Assembly (NCBI GenBank): GCA_038253885.1
Contig: JBBSGP010000013.1
Span: 12,883-76,882 of the forward strand
DNA length: 64,000 bases
From: JALZAQ01 sp038253885
GTDB lineage: Bacteria > Gemmatimonadota > Gemmatimonadetes > Gemmatimonadales > Gemmatimonadaceae
Reading direction: 5' to 3'
A model generated the notes under the pieces. The model was not told the origin of the DNA, made no database searches, and saw only the letters and a list, made by a program, of their open reading frames with translations. Below, piece after piece: positions 25,997 through 34,842 of this stretch. The position numbers were made by a program, and so were the translations under genes. Within the stretch, counting starts at the first letter, position 1. Every line of letters starts with the position of its first letter.

Positions 25997-26751
25997 GGTG
26001 GCGACCCGCGCCGCCGGGGCGCGACCGCGGGTGGAGTGGTGTCGCGCACGACCGGAACGCTCACTCGCACGAGGGACGGCACGACGCGGACATCGAGGCC
26101 GGCGGTGTCCAGCGCCACCGACTGCGAGCTGCTGTCGCGGACCAGAAGATCGGACCGTGCCGTGCGCACCTCCGCGATGGCCCCGACCGCGGCGCGAGCG
26201 CCGGTGACGCGCACGCTCTCAGGCACGAATCGCGGCTGGCCGGTTGCTCTCACCCCGCTGTCGCTGATGATGCGCAGCGCCGAGACCACCGGCACGGTCC
26301 GCTGTAGCGTGACGGTGAAGCGGAGAGCGATGCTGTGAGGCCGCACATCGCGGACCTGTGCGTCTACCCCGCTCGGGATCTCGACGTCGCTCGGTCGCAG
26401 CTCGAACGTCAGCCGCTCCGGCATGGCGGCGGTCGCCGTGCGTCGGATTACGGGTTGTGTGTTGTACAGCTTCATGATCTCACGGCCCCGTCCCACCACC
26501 AGCGCCTGGATCTCCGGCAGCTCGCCGCGAACTCGGACCGTCGAATCATGTGACAACACGAGGCGCACCGGGCTCCACTCCTCGGCCGGCCCTTCGGCGC
26601 TCACGACCAGCCAGAGAATCAGCGCGAAGAAGAGGGCCGCGAGCTTGAGCGGCAGATGCTCGAAGGCCGCCGAAACCAGCCGCCGGCGGAGCGGCGGTCG
26701 TGGCCGCGCTCCCGCACCGATGACCGGGTAGGACGACGAGACTCGAGGCAT
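25993..26751 (-). CDS. YbbR-domain membrane protein (CdaR-like)
   Basis: 252 aa. One N-terminal membrane helix (LKLAALFFALILWLVVS) is followed by an extracytoplasmic region with at least two YbbR-type beta repeats (RLTFELRPSDVEIP; PRFVPESVRVTGARA). In Firmicutes such a protein (CdaR) regulates the c-di-AMP synthase CdaA. No CdaA gene is seen beside it here, so regulation of c-di-AMP is only a possibility. It lies between the thioredoxin gene and tsaD. Confidence 0.82.
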   Translation of the reverse strand: MPRVSSSYPVIGAGARPRPPLRRRLVSAAFEHLPLKLAALFFALILWLVVSAEGPAEEWSPVRLVLSHDSTVRVRGELPEIQALVVGRGREIMKLYNTQPVIRRTATAAMPERLTFELRPSDVEIPSGVDAQVRDVRPHSIALRFTVTLQRTVPVVSALRIISDSGVRATGQPRFVPESVRVTGARAAVGAIAEVRTARSDLLVRDSSSQSVALDTAGLDVRVVPSLVRVSVPVVRDTTPPAVAPRRRGSPP

Positions 26752-26752
26752 G

Positions 26753-27307
26753 CTACTCGACCAGAAGCCGGGCGATCAGCGATCGGTTCGCGTCCGAGTC
26801 CCACGCTGCGGCACCGATCACCTTCTTCCGGATCGTCCCGTCCTTGCCGATCACGAAGGTCTCCGGAACTCCCGTCGTCTGGTAGATACGCTCGATCGTG
26901 CCGGTGCCTTCGTGCAGCACCTCGAATGTGAGCCCGAACTCGCGCAGAAATTGCCGGATCTGCCGCACCTGTCTCTCGCCCGGATCGTCGACGCTGACGG
27001 CCACCACCTTGAGTCCCTGCGAGGCGTACGCGGCGTGCAATCGCTGGAGGCTCGGCATCTCGACGCGGCACGGGGCGCACCAGGTGGCCCAGATGTTCAG
27101 CACCACAACCTGTCCGCGGTAGTCCCGAAGCGATCTGGTGCGCGGAGGGGATAGCGAATCGATCGTGCGCGCGCTGAACGGCGGCGCGGGTGAGCCAGCG
27201 GCCACCGGAAAGAGCTCATCGCCCAGGAAGTGAGTCGCTCCGACCATGCCGGCGGCGAGAACACCGACCACGCTGCCCACGAGCAGCCACTGCTGTCGGA
27301 TCGTCAC
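26753..27307 (-). CDS. TlpA/ResA-type membrane-anchored thioredoxin
   Basis: 184 aa from GTG 27307, which overlaps the rpe stop (GTGA). A single N-terminal anchor (QWLLVGSVVGVLAAGMVGA) places the thioredoxin domain in the periplasm. The redox motif is WCAPC, and the cis-proline region is TGVPETFVIGKDG. Such proteins reduce apocytochrome c cysteines or other periplasmic targets; the cytochrome c-FTR1 fusion in this window would be a plausible client. That link is inference. Confidence 0.92.
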   Translation of the reverse strand: MTIRQQWLLVGSVVGVLAAGMVGATHFLGDELFPVAAGSPAPPFSARTIDSLSPPRTRSLRDYRGQVVVLNIWATWCAPCRVEMPSLQRLHAAYASQGLKVVAVSVDDPGERQVRQIRQFLREFGLTFEVLHEGTGTIERIYQTTGVPETFVIGKDGTIRKKVIGAAAWDSDANRSLIARLLVE

Positions 27308-27969
27308 GCGCGCTCCGTGCAAGCGAGACGAAGGGCCCTGATCTCGGCGCTGGGATCGCCCGTATCGAACACGCCGTGGCCGGCGACGAACGTGTCGGCG
27401 CCCGCCCGCCACACCGGAGCAATCGTCTGGCGATTGATCCCGCCATCCACTTCCAGCGCGGCCTCGCTGCGCGCCCCATCGAGAAGCGCGCGCGCTCGTC
27501 GCACCTTGTCCACCGATGCCGGAAGAAAGCTCTGCCCCCCAAAACCCGGGTTCACCGTCATCACCAGGAGCAGATCCAGCTCGCCGGCCACCTCCCGGAT
27601 CTGTTCCACCGGAGTGCCAGGGTTGAGCGCGGCTCCGGCGCGGCATCCCAGCTCACGGATGCGGGCGAGCTGCCGATTCAGATGAGGAGCCACTTCTACG
27701 TGAATTGTGATACCGCTCGCACCGGCTCGCGCGAAGTCGTCGAAGTACTTCTCGGGCTCGACCACCATCAGGTGGCAGTCGAGTGGCAGGTCGGTGAGGC
27801 GCCGTACTGTCTCGATGACCTTGGTGCCGAACGACAGATTCGGCACGAAGCACCCGTCCATCACATCGACGTGCAGCCAGTCGGCGCCCCCTGCCTCCAC
27901 GGTGGCGATCTCGTCGGCCAGCCGCGCGAAGTCGGCACCGAGAAGGGACGGCGCCACTCGGATGCTCAT
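27304..27969 (-). CDS. rpe: Ribulose-phosphate 3-epimerase
   Basis: 221 aa, interconverts ribulose 5-phosphate and xylulose 5-phosphate in the pentose phosphate pathway. The start MSIRVAPSLLGADFARL, metal-binding HVDVMDGCFVPN, HLMV, MTVNPGFGGQ, and EVDGGIN segments are all canonical for the TIM-barrel family. Overlaps neighbours at both ends by four bases. Confidence 0.96.
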   Translation of the reverse strand: MSIRVAPSLLGADFARLADEIATVEAGGADWLHVDVMDGCFVPNLSFGTKVIETVRRLTDLPLDCHLMVVEPEKYFDDFARAGASGITIHVEVAPHLNRQLARIRELGCRAGAALNPGTPVEQIREVAGELDLLLVMTVNPGFGGQSFLPASVDKVRRARALLDGARSEAALEVDGGINRQTIAPVWRAGADTFVAGHGVFDTGDPSAEIRALRLACTERA

Positions 27970-28733
27970 CGGGGGGGAGATGGCGCGGGGGCGCCGCTCG
28001 GCGACGCGCCTCCGGCGACCATGAGCTGAATGGACGATCCGACGGGGACCGTTCGGCCGGCGGCGGGAGTCTGGGAGATGACGGTGTTCGGTGCCGAGAG
28101 GCTCGCCGAGTCGGTCGAGATGCGGGACAGCTTCATCCCGACCTGTCCGAGCACGGCACGCGCCTGGCCCAGCGTCTGGCCGACGACGTCTGGCACCTGG
28201 ATTGTCGACGGGCCGGAGCTCACCACCAGCGAGACCGCGGCCGGGATCCGCAGCCTCGTGCCAGCCGGCGGGTCACTCGCGGTGATGATGCCTCGAGCCG
28301 CCGCGTCGCTCTGCTGCTCGGCTTCGGGACCCACCGTGAACCCTGCGTTCTCGATTGCCAGCTCGGCTTGAGTCTTCGTCAATCCGATGACGGCCGGTAC
28401 CTCTCCGCTGCGCTGTCCCAGACTCATCGCCAGCTTCACCGTCGTCCCCTCCGGCTCGACGCTGCCGGGCAGCGGATTCTGCGAGATCACAGTACCCGCC
28501 GGCGCCGTGCCGTGGTAGCGCTTGTCACCGACCTTGAGCACGAACCCCGCGGCCGAGAGCTGCTTGGTGGCATCGTCCATTCCCAGCCCGACGACGCTCG
28601 GCACCTTCCGGTCGCTCGAGATGAGCTTGGAGGGGAAGATGAAGAGGGCCACGATCGCGTACGCGAGCAGGAAGCCGGCGGTCGTCAGAACCAGATACGG
28701 AATGGTGCGCCTGGCCGCACCGCGCCAACTCAC
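27966..28733 (-). CDS. Membrane-anchored three-PASTA protein
   Basis: 255 aa from GTG 28733, which overlaps the rsmB stop (GTGA). One membrane helix (IPYLVLTTAGFLLAYAIVALFIF) is followed by three PASTA domains, each opening VPxVxGL or VPDVVGQ and containing VISQNPLPG, ITASDPPAG or VISQTPAAG. PASTA domains bind peptidoglycan or beta-lactam-like ligands, usually on Ser/Thr kinases or PBPs. No kinase or transpeptidase domain is attached, so this is an outside-facing sensor or scaffold on its own. Tail is rich in P, S and A. Confidence 0.9.
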   Translation of the reverse strand: MSWRGAARRTIPYLVLTTAGFLLAYAIVALFIFPSKLISSDRKVPSVVGLGMDDATKQLSAAGFVLKVGDKRYHGTAPAGTVISQNPLPGSVEPEGTTVKLAMSLGQRSGEVPAVIGLTKTQAELAIENAGFTVGPEAEQQSDAAARGIITASDPPAGTRLRIPAAVSLVVSSGPSTIQVPDVVGQTLGQARAVLGQVGMKLSRISTDSASLSAPNTVISQTPAAGRTVPVGSSIQLMVAGGASPSGAPAPSPPR

Positions 28734-30079
28734 GTCGGCAGCCGACGCAGCCGAGCGGCGAATGCACCGTCCACCCCGTGCCGCTGCGGCAGAACGCGCA
28801 ATCGGCCCGCATCCAGCACCGAGGGGGGAACGGTGCCTTCCGGTGGCGGCTCGAGCTGCCACTCCGGTGACTCGGCGAGGAAGCGCTCGACCTGGGCGTC
28901 ATTCTCCTCGGGCTCGAGCGAGCATGTGCTGTAGATGAGAAGACCACCCGGCTTCACCACCGAGGCGGCGCCGCGGAGGAGACTCCGCTGGAGCGCGGCC
29001 ATCACCGCGAGATCGGAGATCCGAAGGCGCCACCGGGCGTCGGGATGACGCCGAAAGGTGCCGGTCCCGGTGCAGGGAGCGTCGACCAGGACCGCATCCA
29101 CGGCGCGCAGGGCCGGATGTCGCGCATCGGAGACGACGGTGTGGACTGTCCTCGCGTCCAGTCGCCGGGCGTTCGCCGCGAGCCGCTCGGCGCGGACCAG
29201 CGAGCGGTCGCCGGCCCACACGAACGCCGCCGAACGAGCGAGCTCCAGCGCCTTGCCGCCGGGGGAGGCGCACAGGTCGGCGACGACGGAGCCCGGCGCG
29301 ATCGCGGCATAGCGAGACACGAGAGTCGCAGCCGGATCCTGAACAAAGAACAATCCTTTCCGATACGCTCCGAGCTCGGTGAGAGCAGCTCCGCCAGAGA
29401 GCTCGATACTGTCCGGTATGAGGGGCACCTCGCCGACATGCACGCCGGCCGACTCGAGCATCGCCTCGAGCTGCTCGCGCACCACGCCATACGGGCGCAA
29501 CACCGTCGGTGCCTCCACGTTGTTGGCCGCGAGCAGTCGCTCCGTTTCCTCCAGTCCCCAACGGGCGACCCATCGAGCCACGATCCACCGCGGATGGGAG
29601 TGGGTCAGTGCCGCGGCATCCACCGGGTCGCCCGGGACAGACATCTCCAGCTGGCTCCCCGACCGCTCGCGGTCCACCCGGCGCAGCACAGCGTTCGCCA
29701 GCTTGCTCGCTCCGAGGCCGTGACGCTCCTTGGCGAGCTCGACCGTCTGAGCGATGGCGGCGTACGCGGGCACACTGTTCATGAAGAGGAGCTGCGAGAC
29801 ACCGAGTCGGAGGAGATCCACCAGATCCGGATCCAGGCGGGCCAGCCCCCCGCGCACGCGAGCGTCGAGTATCGCATCGATCCGGCTTCGCCGGCGGAGC
29901 GTGCCGTAGAGCAGCTCCTGGGTCCATCGCCGATCGCGCGCATCGAGAGGGCTCACGCGCGAATCGAACGCCGGATCGAGCAGCTCGCCGCTGCGCAGAT
30001 CGGCGAGGAGCAGAGCCGCAGCTCGACGCGCCTCCGTCACGGCGCTGGACGCCGGCTGGCTCGCGGCCGGACGCGGCAT
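28730..30079 (-). CDS. rsmB: 16S rRNA (cytosine-967-C5) methyltransferase
   Basis: 449 aa. An N-terminal NusB-like RNA-binding domain (residues 15-150) precedes the methyltransferase. SAM motif I is LCASPGGKALEL (with A where many have T), and the two catalytic cysteines lie in DAPCTGTG and YSTCSLEPEEN. This matches the Sun/RsmB family. It begins 2 bases before the thiG stop. Gene coupling with fmt and def is common in bacteria, though here thiamine genes have come between. Confidence 0.94.
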   Translation of the reverse strand: MPRPAASQPASSAVTEARRAAALLLADLRSGELLDPAFDSRVSPLDARDRRWTQELLYGTLRRRSRIDAILDARVRGGLARLDPDLVDLLRLGVSQLLFMNSVPAYAAIAQTVELAKERHGLGASKLANAVLRRVDRERSGSQLEMSVPGDPVDAAALTHSHPRWIVARWVARWGLEETERLLAANNVEAPTVLRPYGVVREQLEAMLESAGVHVGEVPLIPDSIELSGGAALTELGAYRKGLFFVQDPAATLVSRYAAIAPGSVVADLCASPGGKALELARSAAFVWAGDRSLVRAERLAANARRLDARTVHTVVSDARHPALRAVDAVLVDAPCTGTGTFRRHPDARWRLRISDLAVMAALQRSLLRGAASVVKPGGLLIYSTCSLEPEENDAQVERFLAESPEWQLEPPPEGTVPPSVLDAGRLRVLPQRHGVDGAFAARLRRLPT

Positions 30080-30081
30080 TG

Positions 30082-30891
30082 TTAGAGGAGTCCCGTCATC
30101 GGTGACGATGGCACCGCGACCTCTCGCCGGGGCATGCGACCGGCGAGCCAGGCGAGGCGTCCCGATTCGACCGCCAGTCGCATGGCGCTGGCCATCTGAA
30201 CCGGATCCCGCGCCGCTGCCAGCGCCGTGTTCATCAGGATCCCATCCACGCCCTGCTCCATGGTGATGCAGGCATCCGACGCCGTCCCCACCCCGGCATC
30301 CACGATGACCGGCACCGACAGCCGGCTCTTGATGGTGCGGATAGAGAACGGGTTGAGCAGGCCCAGCCCCGAGCCGATGGGAGAGGCGAGAGGCATCACG
30401 GCCGCCGCTCCGGCATCTTCCAGCCGGAGCGCCGTCACCAGATCATCGTTGGTGTAGGCGAGCACCTGGAATCCGTCGGCCGCGAGGCGTCGCGTCGCTT
30501 CGAGGAGGCCGGCCGCGTCGGGGAGGAGCGTCGCCTCATCGCCGATGACTTCCAGCTTGATCCACTCGTTGAATCCGGCCGCCCGCCCGAGATGGGCATA
30601 GCGGATCGCATCCTCGGACGTGTAACAGCCGGCGGTGTTCGCCAGGAGCAGGAAGCGCGAGGCATCGAGGTGATGGAGGACGCCTTCCTCCTTCGACCGA
30701 TCCAAACTCACGCGTCGCACCGCCACGGTGACGACTTCCGCGCCCGACGCCTCGATGGCTCGCACCATCTGCTCGTGAGACGCGTACTTTCCCGTGCCGA
30801 CCATGAGCCGCGAGCGAACCTCGCGTCCGGCGATGGTGAGCGGCTCGTCGAGAGCGGGGGTGTGCCGCGGCGGCGCCACCAGCGACGTCAT
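30082..30891 (-). CDS. thiG: Thiazole synthase
   Basis: 269 aa. It forms the thiazole ring of thiamine from DXP, ThiS-thiocarboxylate and dehydroglycine or its equivalent. Typical segments are GTGKYASHEQM, VTVAVRRVSLD, NTAGCYTSEDAIRYA, IKLEVIGDE, and APIGSG-like ASPIGSGLG with IVDAGVGTASDA and ILMNTALA. The order thiS-thiG (1-base gap) is standard. Confidence 0.95.
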   Translation of the reverse strand: MTSLVAPPRHTPALDEPLTIAGREVRSRLMVGTGKYASHEQMVRAIEASGAEVVTVAVRRVSLDRSKEEGVLHHLDASRFLLLANTAGCYTSEDAIRYAHLGRAAGFNEWIKLEVIGDEATLLPDAAGLLEATRRLAADGFQVLAYTNDDLVTALRLEDAGAAAVMPLASPIGSGLGLLNPFSIRTIKSRLSVPVIVDAGVGTASDACITMEQGVDGILMNTALAAARDPVQMASAMRLAVESGRLAWLAGRMPRREVAVPSSPMTGLL

Positions 30892-30892
30892 G

Positions 30893-31132
30893 TCAGCCGC
30901 CTCCGACGAAGTGCACGATCTCGATCGCGTCGCCCTCGCACAACACCAGCCTGTCGTACGCTTCGCGGTCGCGGAGGATGCCGCGGTTTCGCTCGATCAC
31001 GACCATCCGCGGATCGATGGCCAGCGAGCGCAACAGATCGCCGAGCGACGAGCCGGTCGTGAGAGGACGCGACTCCCCGTTGACCACGATGGTCGCGAGG
31101 CTGGATTCACCCCGTGTCGCGGTGTGCATCAT
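30893..31132 (-). CDS. thiS: Sulfur carrier protein ThiS
   Basis: 79 aa from ATG 31132 (ATG 31129 next; GTG 31087 would cut into the first beta strand IVVNGE). The ubiquitin-like fold is shown by the first strand, LGDLLRSLAI, MVVIERNRGIL and the required Gly-Gly C-terminus (IVHFVGGG), which is thiocarboxylated for thiazole synthesis. The chosen start overlaps the end of the tenI-like gene by 26 bases. Confidence 0.82.
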   Translation of the reverse strand: MMHTATRGESSLATIVVNGESRPLTTGSSLGDLLRSLAIDPRMVVIERNRGILRDREAYDRLVLCEGDAIEIVHFVGGG

Positions 31133-31769
31133 ACGACGAAAGATACTCCATCGCCGCCCGGTCGGCATCTTGCGCCCCCCAGATCCCGCTGATCGCCGCA
31201 ACTCCGCGCGCACCGGCCGCACGCATCACGCCGACCTGTTCCGGGCGGATGCCGCCGATGCCGATGCAGGGCAGGTGCGTGCTGGCTGCGACGCCGCGGA
31301 GAAAGAGGAGGCCCTTGCCTGGCGCCGCCGCGTGGCTGCGGGTCGGAAAGACGTTCCCTGCCACTACCCAGTCCCCGCCGGCCCGTTCGGCGATCAGAGC
31401 CTCCGCGCGAGCATGCACGCTGGCGCCGAGCGCCATCGCGGGAGCCACGCCACGCGCGTCGGCCATGCTCATGGAGCGCGACGTGAGCTGCACACCGCGG
31501 GCCCCCGCCGCCAGCGCGACGTCCAACCGGTCGTTGCAGACAATCCAGCAACCGGTGGCCTCCTGCAGCGGATGGAGGGCCAGCGCGATCTCGTACAGCC
31601 GAGCGGCCGGGAGGTTCCTGGCGCGCAGGTGGACGGCTCCGCGGTCACGCAACGCCACCATCACGGAGCGCGCCCGCTCCAGAAAACCCACGCGCGACAG
31701 GATCAGGTCGTCGGTGACGGCGTGAACGACGGGCACGATCGCGCCGCCGGCCGCTGCTGCGTCAGCCAT
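31107..31769 (-). CDS. TenI-like thiazole tautomerase (ThiE family)
   Basis: 220 aa from ATG 31769, overlapping the fmt stop by 8 bases. It has the ThiE/TenI TIM-barrel signature VCNDRLDVALAAGARGVQL, but the next blocks read TSRSM, LGASVHARAEAL, VVAGNVFPTRSH and GKGLLFLR. These fit TenI (thiazole tautomerase) better than ThiE, which normally has LGQxD and GPVFPTxTK. With thiS and thiG next door, aromatising the thiazole product is the natural role. A ThiE function is not excluded. Confidence 0.8.
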   Translation of the reverse strand: MADAAAAGGAIVPVVHAVTDDLILSRVGFLERARSVMVALRDRGAVHLRARNLPAARLYEIALALHPLQEATGCWIVCNDRLDVALAAGARGVQLTSRSMSMADARGVAPAMALGASVHARAEALIAERAGGDWVVAGNVFPTRSHAAAPGKGLLFLRGVAASTHLPCIGIGGIRPEQVGVMRAAGARGVAAISGIWGAQDADRAAMEYLSSYDAHRDTG

Positions 31770-32712
31770 CGCCGAACCGGTCGCGCACCGCGACGCCGCG
31801 CCCCCGGTGCCAGTCCTCTGCGCTGATCCGGCGCTTGCCGGCCGGCTGCACGAACGCGATCCGCACGGCGCCGCTCGCGCAGGCGACGGTGATGCCTGAC
31901 CCATCCACTCCCAGCACCTCGCCTGGCGCTGCGGCGTCATGCCCTCCGCCCCCGTGCTCGGCCTCGCTCGCCCGGTACAGCTTCACGTCGGAGCCACGCA
32001 GAGTCGTGAACGCGCCTGGCTTCGGGTCGTACGCTCGGATGCGCCGCGACACGACCTCGGCGGACAGGGACCAGTCCACGCGCGTCATCGCGCGATCGAT
32101 CTTCGGTGCGTAGGTCGCGTTCGCATCGTGTTGTGGATGCTCGCTGTGTTGTCCGAGCTGCACCAATGTGAGCGCCTCGATGAGAGCCAATGCTCCGAGC
32201 TCGGACAGGCGCAGCTCCAGCTCGCCGTAGCTCTCGTCGTCGAGAATCGGGGTGCCCATCTGGAGCAACACCGGACCGGCGTCGAGTGCCGCCACCAACC
32301 GGATGATGGTGACGCCCGTTTCCTGAAGCCCCTGCAGGATGGCTGCCCGGATCGGCGAGGCGCCTCGGAGCTTCGGGAGCAGGGACGCGTGCACGTTCAG
32401 CGTCCCACGGGCGGGGACGCTGATCACATCGGCGGGCAGGATGTGTCCGTAGGAGACGACGACCGAGACATCGGGCTCGAGCCGCCGAAGCGTGCGGAGG
32501 AATTCCTCACCCCGTGGCTTCTGCGGTTGCAGGAGCTCCAGTCCCTCCTCGAGCGCGATCTCCTTGATCGGGGTCGCCGTCACGGTGGAGCGGGAGCGGC
32601 CCGTCGGTCGGTCGGGCTGCGTCACCACACCCACGACCTCGAAGTCTTCCCCCACCAGGCCTCGCAGAGACGGAGCGGCGAACGCGGATGTCCCCCAGAA
32701 GAGGACACGCAC
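31762..32712 (-). CDS. fmt: Methionyl-tRNA formyltransferase
   Basis: 316 aa. It formylates Met-tRNA for initiation using 10-formyl-THF. The start MRVLFWGTSAFAAPSLRGL, the catalytic region VVSYGHILPADVI, NVHASLLPKLRGASPI and the Asp in ALDAGPVL are all in place; the C-terminal beta-barrel for tRNA binding follows from residue 205. It lies directly downstream of def (1-base gap), the classic arrangement. Confidence 0.96.
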   Translation of the reverse strand: MRVLFWGTSAFAAPSLRGLVGEDFEVVGVVTQPDRPTGRSRSTVTATPIKEIALEEGLELLQPQKPRGEEFLRTLRRLEPDVSVVVSYGHILPADVISVPARGTLNVHASLLPKLRGASPIRAAILQGLQETGVTIIRLVAALDAGPVLLQMGTPILDDESYGELELRLSELGALALIEALTLVQLGQHSEHPQHDANATYAPKIDRAMTRVDWSLSAEVVSRRIRAYDPKPGAFTTLRGSDVKLYRASEAEHGGGGHDAAAPGEVLGVDGSGITVACASGAVRIAFVQPAGKRRISAEDWHRGRGVAVRDRFGDG

Positions 32713-32713
32713 G

Positions 32714-33277
32714 CTACAGCTCCTCGCCGCGATGGTGGTGCGCCGCGATGTCCGCTGGCACGACCTTCCGGATGTGCGACGTGTCGCCGCCGGCCTTGCG
32801 GGACTTCTCCCACTTGTCGAGCGCGGCCCGCCGCTTGAGCACGCTCAGGTAGTCGATGAACAGCTTGCCGTGGAGATGGTCGATCTCGTGCTGCAGACAG
32901 CGAGCGAGCAGATCGGACGCCTCGAGCTCGAACGACTCCCCCTCGCGGTCCTGCGCCCGGACGACGACATGCTTCGCCCGGTCGACATCGCCATAGATCT
33001 CCGGAATGGAGAGGCATCCTTCCTCGCCCTTCTGCGAGCCGTCGAGGGAGAGGATCTCCGGATTGATGAGTACGTATCGGGCATCATCGACATCGATCAC
33101 GCTGACCCGCTCCGAGCGGCCGACCTGCGGTGCCGCCAACCCGATTCCTTTCGCCGCATACATCGTGTCGAACATGTCGGCGATCAGCCGGCGTATGTCA
33201 TCCGTGACCGCACCGACAACCCGCGTCTCCTGCCGCAGAATCGGGGAGCCGAGGACATGGATGTCGAGCAGGCTCAC
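32714..33277 (-). CDS. def: Peptide deformylase
   Basis: 187 aa from GTG 33277, overlapping the yajC stop (GTGA). It removes the N-formyl group from new proteins. The three metal/catalytic motifs are intact: GIGLAAPQVG, EEGCLSIP and QHEIDHLHG. The C-terminal tail is longer and basic, ending in a His-rich stretch. Longer in-frame extension upstream would run through yajC and is not credible. Confidence 0.95.
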   Translation of the reverse strand: MSLLDIHVLGSPILRQETRVVGAVTDDIRRLIADMFDTMYAAKGIGLAAPQVGRSERVSVIDVDDARYVLINPEILSLDGSQKGEEGCLSIPEIYGDVDRAKHVVVRAQDREGESFELEASDLLARCLQHEIDHLHGKLFIDYLSVLKRRAALDKWEKSRKAGGDTSHIRKVVPADIAAHHHRGEEL

Positions 33278-33633
33278 GCCGCCGGATTCTCCGCCGTCTT
33301 GCTGTTGACGCTCGCGATGCGTCCTCGCTCCACCACGACTCGCGACTCGCCGCTCTTGATGGTGATGCGGTCGTCCATGGCGCGCACCGGCTGGCCGTCC
33401 TTGATGCTCTCCTTGATGTGGATGATCTCGCCGACGAGGCCGCCGGCGGTCACGACCTCGTCGCCCTTCTTCAGGTTGCGCAGTTTCTCCTCCTGTTTCT
33501 TTCGCTGCGCGGCCTGCGGACGGATCATCACGAGATAGAAGATGGCGAAGATTCCGGCGAACATCACGATCGAGCCGATTGGCCCGTTGCCCGGCGAGGG
33601 AGCCAGGAGGAGCAGCGTGGCGATGACGGTCAT
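33274..33633 (-). CDS. yajC: Sec translocase accessory subunit YajC
   Basis: 119 aa. A single membrane helix (IGSIVMFAGIFAIFYLVMIRPQ) ends in the family signature IRPQ, followed by QRKKQEEKLRNLKKGDEVVTAGG. YajC joins SecDF at the translocon. secD and secF, which often follow it, are not in this window; def does instead. Overlaps tgt (ATGA) upstream. Confidence 0.94.
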   Translation of the reverse strand: MTVIATLLLLAPSPGNGPIGSIVMFAGIFAIFYLVMIRPQAAQRKKQEEKLRNLKKGDEVVTAGGLVGEIIHIKESIKDGQPVRAMDDRITIKSGESRVVVERGRIASVNSKTAENPAA

Positions 33634-34838
33634 GGGTCTGGCGAGGGGGGGGAAGCGTGGGGGGGTGAAACGAGCAGCGCGGTCGGTGTCCGGTACCGGT
33701 CGAGCCAGTCGCGGCTCCAGGCATCGAAGGTGCCGCGCGCAATGTTCGCGCGCGTCTCGCGCATCAGCGCGACCAGGAAATGTACATTATGAAGGGACAG
33801 AAGGCGCGGGCCAAGCATTTCGTCGCTCAGGAAGAGATGACGGAGGTAGGCGCGGCTGAAGCGGAGACAGGTGGAGCAGTCGCACCTCTCGTCGAGCGGG
33901 CGCCGGTCGAGGCGGAGCGACGCGTTGCGGAGGTTGATCCGGCCGTCGGTGGTGAACGCCGTTCCGTTCCGCCCCATGCGCGTCGGGGCCACGCAGTCGA
34001 AGAGATCGACTCCTCGCCTCACCCCTTCCACCAGATCATCCGGGAATCCCACCCCCATGAGATAGCGCGGACGATCGCGCGGCAACGCGTCGTCGAGCAC
34101 ATCGAGCATATCCAGCATCTCCGGCTTGCCCTCTCCGACCGATAGTCCCCCGATACCGACCCCCGGCCAATCGTGCATTCCCCTGATGGCCCGCGCCGCT
34201 TCCCGCCGGCGCCGCGGATGAATGCCGCCCTGGACGATCGGAAAGAGCGCCTGCGGCGACCGATCCGGCCGGAGGGAAGCGGTCTCGACGAATGCCGCCC
34301 GACAGCGCTCGAGCCATCGCAGACTGCGCTCGCTCGCATCGCGCGCGACCTCGTCCTGCGACTGACCCGGGATGACATGATCGAACTGCATGATGACGTC
34401 GGCTCCGAGGGCGCGCTCGAGCGCGATCACGGATTCGGGCGTGAATCGCCGCAGCGATCCGTCAACGTGACTGCGAAACTCCACACCGTCCTCGCTCACG
34501 GTCCGCAGCGTCTCCAGCGAGAACACCTGAAAGCCGCCCGAGTCGGTGAGGATCGGCCCGTCCCACGCCATGAATCGGTGTACGCCGCCCATGGCCTCGA
34601 CGACGTCCTCGCCCGGCCGGAGATGGAGATGGTACGCGTTGGCCAGGATCATCCGGGCGCCGGCCGACTCCAGGTCGAGCGGATCCAGCGACTTCACGGT
34701 GGCGAGCGTGCCGACCGGCATGAAGGCGGGTGTCTCGACGTCGCCGTGTGGCGTCGTGAAAACGCCGGCGCGTGCCGCGCCGGCGCCTGGGCCGATGGAG
34801 AACTCGAAGGGCGCCGCCGGGGCGGCCGACGCGGTCAC
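33630..34838 (-). CDS. tgt: tRNA-guanine transglycosylase
   Basis: 402 aa. It swaps guanine-34 for preQ1 in GUN tRNAs. The catalytic Asp lies in LTDSGGFQVFSL, the nucleophile region in FDCVAPTRMGRNG, and the zinc site in CDCSTC with a downstream His. It belongs to the queuosine pathway with queA two genes upstream; a small lipoprotein sits between them. Confidence 0.96.
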   Translation of the reverse strand: MTASAAPAAPFEFSIGPGAGAARAGVFTTPHGDVETPAFMPVGTLATVKSLDPLDLESAGARMILANAYHLHLRPGEDVVEAMGGVHRFMAWDGPILTDSGGFQVFSLETLRTVSEDGVEFRSHVDGSLRRFTPESVIALERALGADVIMQFDHVIPGQSQDEVARDASERSLRWLERCRAAFVETASLRPDRSPQALFPIVQGGIHPRRRREAARAIRGMHDWPGVGIGGLSVGEGKPEMLDMLDVLDDALPRDRPRYLMGVGFPDDLVEGVRRGVDLFDCVAPTRMGRNGTAFTTDGRINLRNASLRLDRRPLDERCDCSTCLRFSRAYLRHLFLSDEMLGPRLLSLHNVHFLVALMRETRANIARGTFDAWSRDWLDRYRTPTALLVSPPHASPPSPDP

Positions 34839-34842
34839 GCCG

